NCBI GenBank assembly: GCA_935421135.1
Contig: OW285189.1
Location: forward strand, 16,389,072 to 16,453,071
Direction of reading: 5' to 3'
DNA from: Bugulina stolonifera
Taxonomy: Eukaryota > Bryozoa > Gymnolaemata > Cheilostomatida > Bugulidae
DNA length: 64,000 nucleotides
Below the pieces are notes generated by a model that searched no databases, had not been told where the DNA came from, and saw only the letters and a list, made by a program, of their open reading frames with translations. The translations under genes were made by a program, and so were the position numbers. Position 1 is the first letter of the stretch, and every line of letters begins with the position of its first letter. Below, piece by piece: positions 52,030-63,780 of this stretch.

Positions 52030-52551
52030 GGTTTTGAACACTTTGGTTTTATTCTGACGCTCTAGCTCTAAATGTGCTTTATTGAGCACTTTTGCCATTG
52101 TTGCAATTATATTATACAATGTACTTATGTAGAATTTCCATTTTAGATCTGTGAAATCAAATTTTTATTACGGCATTTAAAAAGTTTATATATCCCATGT
52201 GTTGTCCACGATAGTGTTACAATAAATTTATGTACAGTAATATGTTCAATTGGCATGGAATATCCAATACTGAGCAGATATCAAATTTTTGATTGTTGGA
52301 TCTTGCTTCTGTCAAAACTCATGATTCAGATCTACGTGTAAATACGTACTTATATATAATGGGTGTAAACATTGTAACTAGTGAATAGCCATCAGGTTGG
52401 GAAGTCAGCATTCTACATTCTAGTTAGAATCAATTACAATTGAATACGTGTCTGTAGGCCTATGTCTGTATGAAGTGTGAGTAGGAATCATTTCAGCAAG
52501 CTGCTACCAGCAGAGTTGTAGTCACTCACCGCATCAGCTAACTTTGCCTAG

Positions 52552-52693
52552 ACGATATACAAATAAATAGCCTTGGTTCCTTTAGATCATTTGGCCGAAA
52601 TCATCTTCGAGCTCGACAGAACATAGTCTTTCACACACTGTTTCATGAGCACTATCATCGGGCTATGGCATTTGTACGTGCATCAGCAGCTAG
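52552..52693 (+). pseudogene. Orphan exon-like fragment, perhaps array exon 4
   Basis: After a CTAG acceptor an open stretch of about 47 codons runs in phase 1 to a GTACAT donor in phase 2, the same phases as exon 4 of the tandem family. It has LGSF (as in copy 7 exon 4), then Q...F and HEHYHR near the end, roughly matching the family's GSY...Q..F...HE..HS order. An alternative is a relic of an animal haem peroxidase (HTLF and EH followed by R). No companion exons were found nearby. Both readings are weak. Confidence 0.3.
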
Positions 52694-53934
52694 GTACATA
52701 CTGTTTACTCGTTATGTGATGCTGGAAGCCCAGCTTAGTCGACCACTCCTAAGTGCTTCCCACAGTTGTGCCATGGGCACCTGTGTGTATCTTTAGTAGA
52801 AACATAACAGTACACACTAAGTTTTCATGTAATATAATCCTTTGTTTGTCTGTTTAGAGCAAGCTGTCACATCTGAAAGTAGGTTTTCCCAACTGGTCTA
52901 GTCTGCAAAGTACATGTAACATAATAAAGGGATTCCACCAAATCTATTATGAAATGATAATTCTTGTTTTATAGAATTTATAAGCAGTGTCCTCAAACAA
53001 TACACTCTTTGGCTTCCTTTTGGTTATTAGTCACAGCTGTCCAATATTATGTATAAAAAATTATGACATTTCGCTCTACATGTAGTATATATAACTGCAT
53101 TGGGAAAGTTAGGAAGGTTCATTTTATAAAAGTCAAACACAGACTGGACACTACTCTTGGTTAACATTCCAATTTTGACTGATATAATTTTTTGATAAGA
53201 ATTTGTTTAGAGTTGGCAACAGGATTGCCGCAGCTCAATTATATTTTAGTTCCCACTTCAATTTTCGTTCCACTAATGTTTTCCTGGCCTATTTGACACG
53301 AGCAGAAGGATTCTCTAGACACTAGGCCTCCTTGCTAATACAATATACATGAACCAGATTCAGGGTAGGTGAGTACCCAACTCGTCGGCTAGATTGGTGT
53401 TGTAACTCGAATTATGGAATTGGAGTTGTCTCTCCAATGCAAGGAAATAAAATTTCTCATGGAATCATGGTTACACACTAGCAAAACGAGCAAATAATAC
53501 GGTGAGACTTGCGTCGCAGATCAAGTACAACGTGCTTGCACTGCAAAAAGCTGTGTTACCTATTTCTTGATGCCATTTTTGAACTTCTCATCAAAATGAA
53601 GAAGGATTTTGCTCCTGTACACACTTACTTCAATGTCCCACCAATCAGATACAATGAATATACATACCCGGCGCTGATTGGACAATTCCAATGGCACCAC
53701 CACTTGATAATTATTGGCACTGCGCAACGTTGCAACAGAAATCTAATGCACAAACCCATCTTTATCATGGCATAACAAGCTTAGAGTGTTGTTTGACAAA
53801 ACTGTAGAAAATTAAGGCTAACTTTTAGAAGCCCACTCTACCCATCTTAGATAATAATATATAAGTCACAGTTCAACTGATGGACAGCGCAGTGCTGCTC
53901 ATTGACCAGACCAGTAGAAAAAGTATAAGACAAG

Positions 53935-55889
53935 ATGGAGAGAGTGCTGATAGCCATCCTCAGTATAGTGGCTCTGCTAGGTAGGTAGTGTTTATCTGGT
54001 TGCAAGGTAATTTCTTAATGTATACACATTCCTGATCACTTCCTATTGTGGATCCAAATGTTATTTGAAAGGAAAAGCAACTGCAGTAATACACTTGTAC
54101 ATGTATACCCTATGGGTGTAAATGTCTGAAAACCTCTATTATCCTTGCCTGTGATGCAATACTGTACTATACTTTACTGTTCTAATATCAGCTGGAGCCA
54201 ATGGTCAAACAAAGACATTGTAACTTGTACAATGGCGCAGGATGTACTAGTGGATTTCCACTACACTTCATTTCTGATGGCAATCACGACACTCCCAACT
54301 CGAGGTGCTCCAAGACATACAGGTACGAAATCTGATAACAAACATCACGTGAAATAGGAAATGATGCATGCTGAATAGAATAGAATAGACAAAAGTAGAC
54401 CAATTCATTATTTTGGCTTTTCAGTAATTGATGGCCATATTTTAATTTTATGCCTAAAGGGGCCTCTTATTTGAGTTTGTTACATTCACACTACTATAAG
54501 TAGAGTTGTGATATCTTGTCCACACTTGAATAGCTAACACTGTGCAATGCTGCATTGAGCACAACTTTGTTAACGAGCAAGATGCAACTGTTAGCTTTAT
54601 GCCTTACAAGGAAATTCCTTGAATTCAAGTTGTTTGCATAGAAAGAGTACAGGATCAAAAAGTGATTTCACAGAATTATGCTAATATTACATGTAGCTGT
54701 ATGGTAACTTGTGCAAGTTTTAAATTGTTTCTGAGCTTTTTTTTTGCTGGCAGTAAGTAGCTGCCTTTTTTGTAGGTCTGGTTTTTCATCTGGCCAGACT
54801 ATTAAAGGACAGCAATTAATTATTGTTTTCTTCCACATTATGACTGTACATGTGTTGTGGTATAGTTGTCCTAAATATAGCTTGGAGGCAAAAACATAGG
54901 ATAACTACAGTACTGGAATAGTAAATATCTAGGCGCTCAACATTTTGTACCATTAAATAACCGAGTGCTCAGGACATAACCCCTTTAACCAAGGAATAAA
55001 TTATTGGTTACACTTTAAGTTAAAGGGAAATGTACTTAAGTCTGCGTGAAGCAGCTGGCTGTTGGCCTGGGATGAAGTTTCCAAAGCTTTATTGTACAAT
55101 ACCATACATTTCAGAGACCTATGTGCTGCTTTAGAGAGTTTGATCTAACCATGGGCCTTCAACAAAACTTCTGATGTAATTTTTTTTTTCTATGATACCA
55201 TAATATATTAGATAATGGTGTACCTTCAAATCCCAACCCAAAGGCTACTTAGAATTATGCAGAACTGTGCCAATGGCTGGTTTAATATACATGTATGATT
55301 GTTAAGACAGTAAAATTTCAATTTGTATTACATGTAGGACAACTATTGTAGACTAGTGATTGACCTTCCAGCTGCAAAAAAAGGTTTCAGGTGCAAGTTC
55401 ACCATGGATGTACCACAACAAGGAAAATACATTTACAGCATTTCTGATTCCGCTACTGCTACAAGTAAGTTTAGCTTCTCTAGAAATTATTAGTAATGAC
55501 TATAATAGTAACAGTATGCTAGTTATGGCCTGGTATGTTATGTATCAGCCAGGCCATGGCCAACGGTAAATAATTCCGAACTATAAGCGATATAGAATCG
55601 TGATCGTTTGATAATAAAAGTTTTTACTAGATAGTTTGCTTGTACAGTATTTCTGAAAGTTTGCAAATAAAGCAAAAGACATTTTAATGATTTACACTAC
55701 TATTAATAGATTTGTGCATAAAATTACTCCTTGGCTTTGTTAATTTATAGGTGGCAGCACCAATTCCTATATCTATGGCAGGGGTCTCGATGCTTATCTA
55801 CGAACAAAGACGGTTTCTGGAAGTCCATATGGCTCTAACTACTTGAATCTAAACAACATCCATACTCATCCTGATGACAACAATGACAG
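53935..55889 (+). pseudogene. Six-Cys tandem-array protein, copy 8, frameshifted and truncated
   Basis: Exon 1 is intact (53935-53980, signal peptide MERVLIAILSIVALL). Exon 2 (54192-54322) is 131 nt where the family length leaves remainder 1 on division by 3. It carries one extra T in the TT at 54218-54219, just before the first family Cys, so the spliced frame meets TAA at 54221-54223. Past that point the CNLY...GAGC and SRC blocks are readable in the shifted frame. Exons 3 (55352-55464) and 4 (55751-55889) are intact in length, phase and motif (RCKF, YIYSISDSAT, YIYGRGLDAY). No exon 5 was found in the following 8 kb; instead a transposon-derived region begins about 950 bp downstream. Two independent defects make this a likely pseudogene. 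It belongs with copies 4 and 5 by its SRC variant. Confidence 0.75.
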
Positions 55890-56834
55890 GTACTCTGCAT
55901 ATTGTAGACCTATTAAGGTTATGTAACTGGGGTTCTCAAAAATAAAATTCCTTTTCACACTATATAGGCATTACTACCTGGAAAGGCATAAGCAAAAGTT
56001 GGGAAGGTCTAGGAAATACCTTTCAAGTTATGGCCCATAGTAATTTGGGGGTCCATTTACTACAGCTCCAAATTTATGAATGAAATGGCTAGACGGGGAA
56101 CTCTGTCGTGAAGGCATGACACAAGGTTACAGATGCAGAAGAATAATCAATCTCATTGACATAGTACTACATGGTGTATGGCTGACATATAATGCATGTT
56201 TTAACAAGTTTTTTCTGTCTTTGTATATGTAATATCCTATGCAAAACATATGTGTGGTGCATGTTCTTATAAAATACCTATATCCACTGTTCTAAGAAAG
56301 AATAAGAGTAGTTATTCTACTAGATAGGTTTGTTTGGTTGTTTAGCAGCAGCTAGTGACAGTCTAAAAGCCAACACACAAAAAATATGTAAAAAAAACAA
56401 TGATTTGATCCTAGATCTCATATTTGAATAATTACATGTACAGTGTGCAGCTCTGTGGTGGTCTAAATGGCTTGTATATGCGCAGTTTACTAGGAGTTGT
56501 CCCACCTTTTAATTAAGGGAAAACCTTGCTGTTAAGCAACTGACATGTTCCAGAAGCTCCGCCTACCTTCATTCATAAAAACAAAATGACTATAAGAAAT
56601 AGAAAAGTTGATCGTTTTTAAGCCAGTTAGCAGCATTAGGATGAGTGGATGTTCAATATTTAGTAACATTGCAATGGAATATCATTCCACCAGTACTATA
56701 AAACCTTTAAACTGTAGAGCTTCTCTTAAATAGCTGCATGTCAAATTAAATTAGCAAATTAATATTTTATTTTCTCAAATTTGAACAAGTATTTTAAATC
56801 TACTTCATTAAGAGCTTTATTTGAATTACACACA

Positions 56835-57380
56835 CACAAAATATTAGACAAATAGAGAATATTATGATTTATTTATCTTTAGTATTGTTCAATTAGAAAA
56901 GCTACTTAATGTCCATTTGACTAATATTTTGTCTGTCCACCCTTGTTTTTGATAATACTGCTGCCAATCGCGGCAGTATACTGTCCATCAGTGCTTTACA
57001 ATAATGGATTTGTAGTAGCCAAGATTTCAACCCAAGTGAGAAAATGTGACGAGTTTTGTGAAACAGGTTAGCCTGGATACAATCTTCCAGTTTGAATGAG
57101 TGTGCAGAGCAGGTTGAAATGATATGGGCGACTGGGATAAGCTAAACTATTGTGAAACAGGTTCGCTGAATGCAAATTTCCAGTTTGAATGAGTGTACTG
57201 AGCAGGTTGAAGCGATAAGGGCGCCTGGGAAAAGCTAAATTATTGGAAAATATTGATGAAGAGTATTTTGCCGTGATTAGCAGCAGTTATCAAAAATAAG
57301 AGTGGACACAGAAAATATTAGAACAATATGATTTATTGACCTCTAATATTGCTCAATTAGAAAAGTTCATTAAAGTGAAA
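56835..57380. mobile_element. Tc1/mariner-derived composite with outward transposase tails
   Basis: On the minus strand, 57046 to the TAG at 56902-56904 reads like the C-terminus of a Tc1-type transposase: YCKALMDSILPRLAAVLSK, matching the family's LVDSMPRR..AVI.. ending. On the plus strand, about 57262-57325 carries the same tail (SKIRVDTENIR) facing the other way. These outward-facing tails form inverted repeats of about 45 bp. A further direct repeat (ATATTAGA...ATTGTTCAATTAGAAAAG) occurs at about 56838-56900 and 57310-57370. The middle holds a 93-bp tandem duplication. This is a non-autonomous, snap-back derivative or nested remnant. Confidence 0.6.
57058..57245. repeat. ~93-bp tandem duplication inside the Tc1-derived element
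   Basis: Two adjacent diverged units both start GTGAAACAGGTT and share TTCCAGTTTGAATGAGTGTA or TGTG, GAGCAGGTTGAA and AAGCTAAA. Confidence 0.8.
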
Positions 57381-57474
57381 GGCAACTTTAGTTTTGATTT
57401 CAATTAAAATAAACAGTTATGCCCCCATGACACCATTGATGCATATCACAGTGAATTCTACGCGGTGTTACATA

Positions 57475-57620
57475 ATAAACAATTGCGTAATAGATTGGGT
57501 CACGTGACAGCGTGGAGGCCGCCATGACATGTGTTCACCGATTTTGGTGAACGGAAGTATTATTACGCAGGCGCCACACAGACTTGTGGGGCTGTGTAGA
57601 CTTCAGTTTCGGTACTAACA
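57475..57620. promoter_or_regulatory. Candidate GC-richer promoter
   Basis: In otherwise AT-rich DNA this stretch carries an E-box (TCACGTGA at about 57500), GGCCGCCATGAC, similar to a YY1 site, and a GCAGGCGCCAC block. It lies upstream of the 76-residue membrane protein gene and could serve it or an unseen divergent transcript. There is no TATA box. Inference only. Confidence 0.35.
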
Positions 57621-59699
57621 GGAGTAATTAGGCTGTAACGAGGCGTATCCAATTGATCGCGATGAAATGTGACTTTGTTTAAACTAAGGCTAATATTGGC
57701 ACGGCTCAACTTTGGCTTTCGAAAAGAGTGGAAACTAAATTACGCTCTGTGATTTTTTAAAGTTCTTAGTGTGCAGCTTTATCCTTTAATTACCCAGCAC
57801 AGTGATTGAATGTCAATAACTAATCTGTACAATAAAGCTAAGCTACAGTAACAGTTTACAGCTATCGAAAGCTGCAGCTTATAGAAATAATCCCCATCTA
57901 TCTATCTAAAGTAAGTAACTCACTGTAAGAGCAACTCAACTGCGAGAGCAGTAGGCTAGTCGTAGAGTTAGAGTAGGAAGTAGAACTTTTTCTAATTTCT
58001 GATTTCATCATAGCATATTATGTTATGGTTATGGTGTTGATTATGAGGATAATTATTTATTATAAGATAGTGATTCTATTCAATTCTATTAATATAAAAT
58101 AAATAATTGAATTTTATAGTTAGCGACTGCAGTACTTGAAATTGAAATGATCAAATAATTATCTCATTATTATTAGATTAAGGTTAACAGATGAGATTTA
58201 GGTCGAACCACTCGAACAACTTCTCCAGGATTTGGAGACCATAAACAAGCAAGATTACTTTTTAACGCCGCTCGCTCCCCATGTACACCTCCAAATACTA
58301 ATAGACTAGGCTAATCAATAATTATGTAATTATTGTAATAAACATATTAAAAATTTAAATATTACTGTTATATTATTATCATTAGGTAACATAAACATTG
58401 CCTATTATTCAATGCCATAATTACAATAATATTAATTTTAATGTCATTGTTATTGTGGCATTGAATGATGAATGATTGAATAATGTTACCATTGATAATA
58501 TAATAATAGGTAATGTTATATTTATTTTATATTATTATTTAATTATATTTGTATTTTATTATGTTAGAGATATAAGTATTGTATATAAATGTATATATTT
58601 TATATAATAATAAATATAATTCAGAATTATTATTGTCATAACATAATATATTTATCATCTACATATTTATATAAGTTAGGCCTATTAAATTGCAGCAATT
58701 TATTAATATTTATATAGGGCATGATGAGATTATTATACTGTTGTTATTTTGTTTTATTAGTAATAGTTGATAGTAGTTGGATAAATAATAATAATTTCAA
58801 AATTGTTTTGGATGACATTCATGTGTAATAAAATTCAATTTGAGAATCAACTCTGAAGAAACCTTACACTTGTTGCATATTACACTAATTCATACATTTC
58901 GCGTGGAATAGCTTCTTTTTAGATCGAAATATCACATTTTTGTAACGTTTTTTTGATTTTGTGATGAAAATCAAATTGTTCAAATCAGTTTGACTGAATT
59001 GCAGAAGCAGTTCTTTACTGTTTTTTTTTATTTCAGTGTCCTTTTTGTTGGATGTGTGTGAATAACAGTATTATTTCGTTTGCGAAAAACCTCTCCGTAT
59101 TTATTAATTAAATAATTCAACTGATGATCTGTGGTTACGAACTACATGTAAATTAGACAATAGTTGCCTATTATTTCCTTGATTTGGTTGCTGTTTTAAT
59201 ATATTATCTAGAATGTAAATGTGAATATTTCATTTCATGTTCCAGAGATTAAGATGACTCATGTTTCAGCTCTCCCTTCCTCTCTCTGCTACAAGATTAA
59301 CATAGGCTGCTGCATCTACATCCGTAGCTACTGAGTCCTTTATTGTTGGTGACTCTAATATGCTTCAACTAATGGAGGCAAGTATGGATATTTTTGGGTA
59401 AAAAAACAGATTTTATTTCATTTGGTTTTTAAACCAAAAGACAATTGATGACAAGACTTTACATCTCAAGCCACTCTACATTAATTGTACAATTACTTAG
59501 TATGCTTGTGCTGCTAATATAAATATTTCTATTTTGTAGATTATTGAACTTTTGAGTTAATTTATATAGAGAGCTTTGTCCTTTCTGCTGTTTGAATAGA
59601 TAGGCTACAATTGTTAATTAATTTTCATTATTTTGATGGTTCAGCATTCTTATTGGTTACTTTTTAGACTACCATTTTGACAACCACCCCAATTTTCAG
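57621..59699. other. Non-coding, very AT-rich
   Basis: Parts of 58060-58800 are extremely A+T-rich with many TAT/ATA runs. A possible inverted pair of TTATTCAATGCCATAATTAC and its near-complement lies at 58406-58490. No coding exon was supported. Confidence 0.5.
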
Positions 59700-59793
59700 A
59701 GCATCAACACCCGGATAACATGCTGAACTAGCACAGTTCTATCCATCGTAAAGCCAAGGAAAATACAGAATTGGCAGCTGTCATTTTCCTCAC
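59700..59793 (+). other. Candidate 5'-UTR exon
   Basis: A 94-bp segment is bounded by a good acceptor (AATTTTCAG) and donor (GTGAGT). It has no useful open frame, so it could be a non-coding leader exon of the membrane-protein gene that starts at 60199. Confidence 0.3.
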
Positions 59794-60198
59794 GTGAGTG
59801 TATAAATATCTGGTAATCTACAGCTTGACAACCTATCAATTAGTCTTTTATCAAGGCTTTATTTGGACTTGTCATTTTAGAAAACCCCACCCCAATGATG
59901 TATCTAATGCGATAACAGTTTTGCCACAGTTGGAACTGTTGCTTTAGATTTTGTGCAGTCCTAAAACCCAACTTGGTCTTTGCCGCATTGCATGTGGATT
60001 ATGTCTGTTTATAGAGGATTTTTGCTGATTCTCGTTGTATCCATTTTATTTCATCACCATTGTTGCATCCATGTCGGTGTCAAATAAGGTTTATGGTTTT
60101 GCTCACATATTTCAGAACAGCTTTTGATGAGTATATTATATTTCTCCAAATCTGCATTTTGGTTTTATAGGGACATTTATTAGTGACACAAAAGTTCT

Positions 60199-61589
60199 AT
60201 GGCTATAGGTACAGTAGGCCTAATGTTCTTCCTGTTATCATGGCTAACACTCTGGAAAAGTCGTGGGAGGTTGTTATTCAGTAAGGTAGGTCTCCAACCA
60301 TACCTAGTATAGCAGGGAGACATTTTAATTCGGTGTCAAATGCATATTGCCAAAGCTGTACTACCAGGCAGCATGTATCAACTACTTTGCAGAACAGGTG
60401 CATACTTTATATGGTTATATAAGATTTTGTTTGCCCTAATACTCAGTATGTTACCGATATTCTAACAGGACATGAGGTACGTTTGAAAAGAGATATGAGG
60501 GCACGGCAGTCCTGGCTATAGTGATCGCTACTGCACTTACACTCTTGGATTTGGTAAGCTATTCTCCTCCATCTAGGTGGAATGTTTCATAATTTTATGT
60601 ACCATGTGTGTATAGTTTTGGTTTCGAAGGTGGCATCACCATGTACATGTACACTGTAATAGGAAGACAACTATTTTACTAAAGCACCCTGGCTATGTCG
60701 AGTGCTTTGCCAAGACAGTATGTCTTGACTACCTCTCTTTGTAATAACCCAATCGCTAAAGTATCAGTTTCATCTTTCATTTTAGTCTTTATTTAATATT
60801 TGGGTAGTCCCAGCTTTGTAAGCAAGTGTTAGCAAGTTGCCTATGGAATCCATATTGGTTCACTGGTTAATCTTGAGTTATGCTTTCAAGATTTCGATCC
60901 TGCCAGTGATAATGGACCACAATGAACCGCCACTAAAATTGTGTTTATATGCATCTTATGTGGTGCAGTGCAAAGTGGTATTGCTTGTTTGGGAACTAGG
61001 CTAATCGTTGTAGGCCTACAATGTTTTCCATAGATATTACTATACTTTAGTATAAAGCAAGACTGTCACGAGCTACAGGCTAAGAAAACAGTATGTCACC
61101 AATTCCTACCATTTCTGGCACCGGTTTATAGCAGATATAAAAGAGCACACTAGAGAGCTACTAAGAGGGTTAGTAAATAATTGGTGTACATATTTATGAA
61201 TTACTGGTATTTTTACAAATGTGTGACTCCTCAACTGCATACTTGGAGAGTGTAGAACACAAAAAGATATAACATGCATGTACATACGTAAACAACCCCC
61301 CCCCCCCCCCCCCCCCTGTAAGATGCACATTTCAAAGGTGTAATTGTGTTATGTGTTGTGGGTATGGTGTTGCACATAAATATGCCGAGTGATGGCCATA
61401 TAATATTATATTTCTACCTGTGTTGGTGTTGTGAGATTGCTTTCCATTTGAAATGTATCCCGCTATAACAGTATGATATGCACAGTTATAATATTTTAAT
61501 ATGATATATTTTGACAGTACTTCGTCTTACTGTTACAAGAAGAGCAAAGAAACCAACTTTGGAGGACATCAGAGCAGCCTATCTTCTAA
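60199..61589 (+). CDS. Small two-helix membrane protein
   Basis: Three exons (60199-60280, 60477-60553, 61518-61589) join in phase (1, then 0) to 76 residues. Exon 1 starts with an ATG preceded by in-frame stops and gives a first hydrophobic segment (residues 2-19, MAIGTVGLMFFLLSWLTL) followed by basic KSRGR. Exon 2 adds TFEKRYEGT and most of a second membrane segment (AVLAIVIATALTLLDL), which runs into exon 3 (YFVLLL). The tail is polar and ends EQPIF. Splice sites: donor GTAAGG at 60281, acceptor CATGAG at 60476, donor GTAAGC at 60554, acceptor TTGACAG at 61517. The alternative donor at 60286 breaks the frame. Resembles a small integral membrane protein of an organelle or plasma membrane, but I do not recognise the family. 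The model rests on splice logic and the clean hydrophobic pattern. Confidence 0.55.
61296..61316. repeat. Poly-C tract
   Basis: Twenty-one consecutive C residues within the last intron of the small membrane-protein model. Confidence 0.95.
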
Positions 61590-63170
61590 GCTATGTTTAT
61601 TTTTTCTATATACAGTGAAATTATAATATAGAGACTATCAATTTTTCAAATATAATATAAAAGTAATTCACAAAACGATAACTTAGCTAATGTATTTATA
61701 AAATTTTAGCTAATTTATAAAGTTGTATCAAGTGTGCAGATAAATCCATATTACTAGAAAACTTGAAACCACACTGGCCCATAATTGTTCTGGGTATGTC
61801 ACAGACTTGTTCCTTTCGGAAATGCAGGAGCCACTAGCTGGTGGTGTTGAGGCTGATCTGCCTCTTTATTTGTGTCTCCATGTACACTCTTTGGATGGAG
61901 TAGTGACCTGACCAAATAAACAAAACAATTTCAGTTGTTGCAAGTCATGGATAAATAATATTCCATTGCCACTTGAGCTCTAAAGATAAACGATGGTCTC
62001 ACCTTGAACATATATAACTGCTGCTGCATGTCAATTCACCAGTCTTTTTGATATCTTGTGCCTGTATTATCCTGGATAGGCTGTTGATTTGTTACTGTTG
62101 GTGTTTCCACTCGTTTTGGTGACATGGATGCTAAATATATATGTATATTGTATAACATAAAGTTTTGCTATAATATTAAATATAAATTTAAATGGGTATA
62201 CCCAGTCAAATAAATTGTGGTGGCAACCACTAGTCGGAACTGAGTAAGAAGCATGGTGATGGTAGGTATAACAACATCTAATTGTGCTTAGAAAGTTGGG
62301 AATAGACACAAACATCTCAACCACAATTTTAAATGTTTTATCTAAGTGCTACTACTTGCCTAATTTTTGCTGTAATAATGTAATTTATTGTCACTGTGAC
62401 CGAAAAATCGGTAAACCAGTTCTTGCAGTTGATGACCTTGGGACTGTGACCTTTTTGTAGAGGTTTCCATGGCGTCATGGAGTAGATAACTCCAAAATGA
62501 CGCGAATCCTTTGAGAATTTTTTATCGGTCATAAAAGGAGACAACTCCACATTTATAAGTTTGAAAATTGCCCTGAAATGAGAAAAGGGGTCATCTTTGT
62601 TGGTTGTTTACAGCAGCTACAACTGAAACTTTTTATCTAATTCTTGTTTCATACGATACTTAAACATGTAAACTAGTGCTAAATAGTACAAAAAAGTGCA
62701 GGGATATTTGTTCACTTACCATACATTGCTCTTGAAAATGAGAATATTCTATTTCGAAAGTTGCTCTTCCCTTTAATGTTAATATTGTTGAAATAACGTA
62801 CAATGTCAAGTATTGTAAGGTTGCTGATTGTGCCATTTTTCGAATTTGGTCCTAAACTTTTGGTAATGACTGTAATATCTGCACCCTGATATAGACAACC
62901 AGATGTCTTGATATCATCGCTTTCTTATCTTGGATTAATAGTGGGAAGTAGAACCAGTAGATTTATTATACATGTATTAATAAACAACCAGCTTACAATA
63001 TTGCAAGTTAGTACTCCAATAAATGTAAACTGTTTGCTCAAGCTGTTGTATTATAACAGCTTGCTATAATTATTGCTTTATTACATGCAGAACAGTTAAA
63101 TATTTATGTACGGTACTCCTATTGTTCGACTCACATCTATGCATCTATGCACACTCCTACAATATAACTG
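61590..63170. other. Intergenic, no gene recognised
   Basis: No coding exon could be supported. Two short palindromic or GC-richer spots near 62440-62540 could be regulatory, but nothing specific is visible. Confidence 0.5.
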
Positions 63171-63180
63171 GATCAGTTGA

Positions 63181-63390
63181 TTCATATCTATGCATACCCT
63201 TAATTGGTCGGTTCATATCTATGCACACTCTTATTGGTCGGTTCATATCTAGGCATACCCTTATTGGTTGGTTCACATCTGTGCATAACCTTATTGGTCG
63301 GTTTATGTCCATGTATACTTTTATTGATCGGTTCATATCTATGCACACCCTTACTGGTTGATTCATATCTACGCATACTCTCATTGGTTA
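63181..63390. repeat. 30-bp minisatellite, 7 copies
   Basis: Unit TTCATATCTATGCACACTCT plus TATTGGTCGG repeats seven times (the first is 31 bp). It produces spurious frames on both strands. Confidence 0.9.
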
Positions 63391-63620
63391 AAATATAAGG
63401 TGACTGGGTTGGGTGAAGCTGACCATCACCGCACACCTTATTTGGATTTGTTTGCATGTACATGTTCTAGTGGCTTATTTGGTTCTGCAATATTATGGTG
63501 CAGATAAATTAACATAGCATGTTCATTATGGTGATAAAAATAGTATAAATAATAGCTACAAAGCCTCTTTTTCCACTGCAGTTAGAGGTGATCCAAGTAC
63601 ATTTAGATTCGAAGTCTTCT

Positions 63621-63780
63621 GCTGATAGCTGTTACTGTTAGCTGTTACTGATAGCTGTTACTGATAGCTGTTACTGATAGCTGTTACTGATAGCTGTTAC
63701 TGATAGCTGTTACCGAAAGCTGCTGTTACCGAAAGCTGCTGTTACCGATAGCTGTTACCGATAGCTGCTACTGATAGCTT
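63621..63780. repeat. 13-bp repeat grading into 15-bp repeat
   Basis: ACTGATAGCTGTT is repeated about six times, then changes to a GTTACCGAAAGCTGCT type unit and back. Boundaries are approximate. Confidence 0.85.

Larger units (their letters stand above)
50088..53934. other. Intergenic between copies 7 and 8
   Basis: The 3.8-kb gap holds a 24-bp minisatellite (50538-50754), a near-perfect hairpin (51768-52029) and an orphan exon-like piece (52552-52693). Other frames, such as 53509-53775, lack support. Confidence 0.55.
55890..57470. other. Region downstream of broken copy 8
   Basis: No exon 5 of the array family was recognised here. From about 56835 the sequence is built from Tc1-derived and duplicated segments. 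The part before that is unremarkable AT-rich DNA. Confidence 0.5.

Noticed and set aside
53509..53775. 88-residue plus-strand frame upstream of copy 8
   Set aside because: No signal peptide, no splice context and no recognisable motif; likely chance.
60860..60920. Possible tRNA gene around a GATTTCGATCC B-box-like site
   Set aside because: No cloverleaf can be drawn with a proper acceptor stem or A box; at most another degenerate SINE piece.
63122..63463. Several overlapping frames on both strands
   Set aside because: All derive from the 30-bp minisatellite at 63181-63390.
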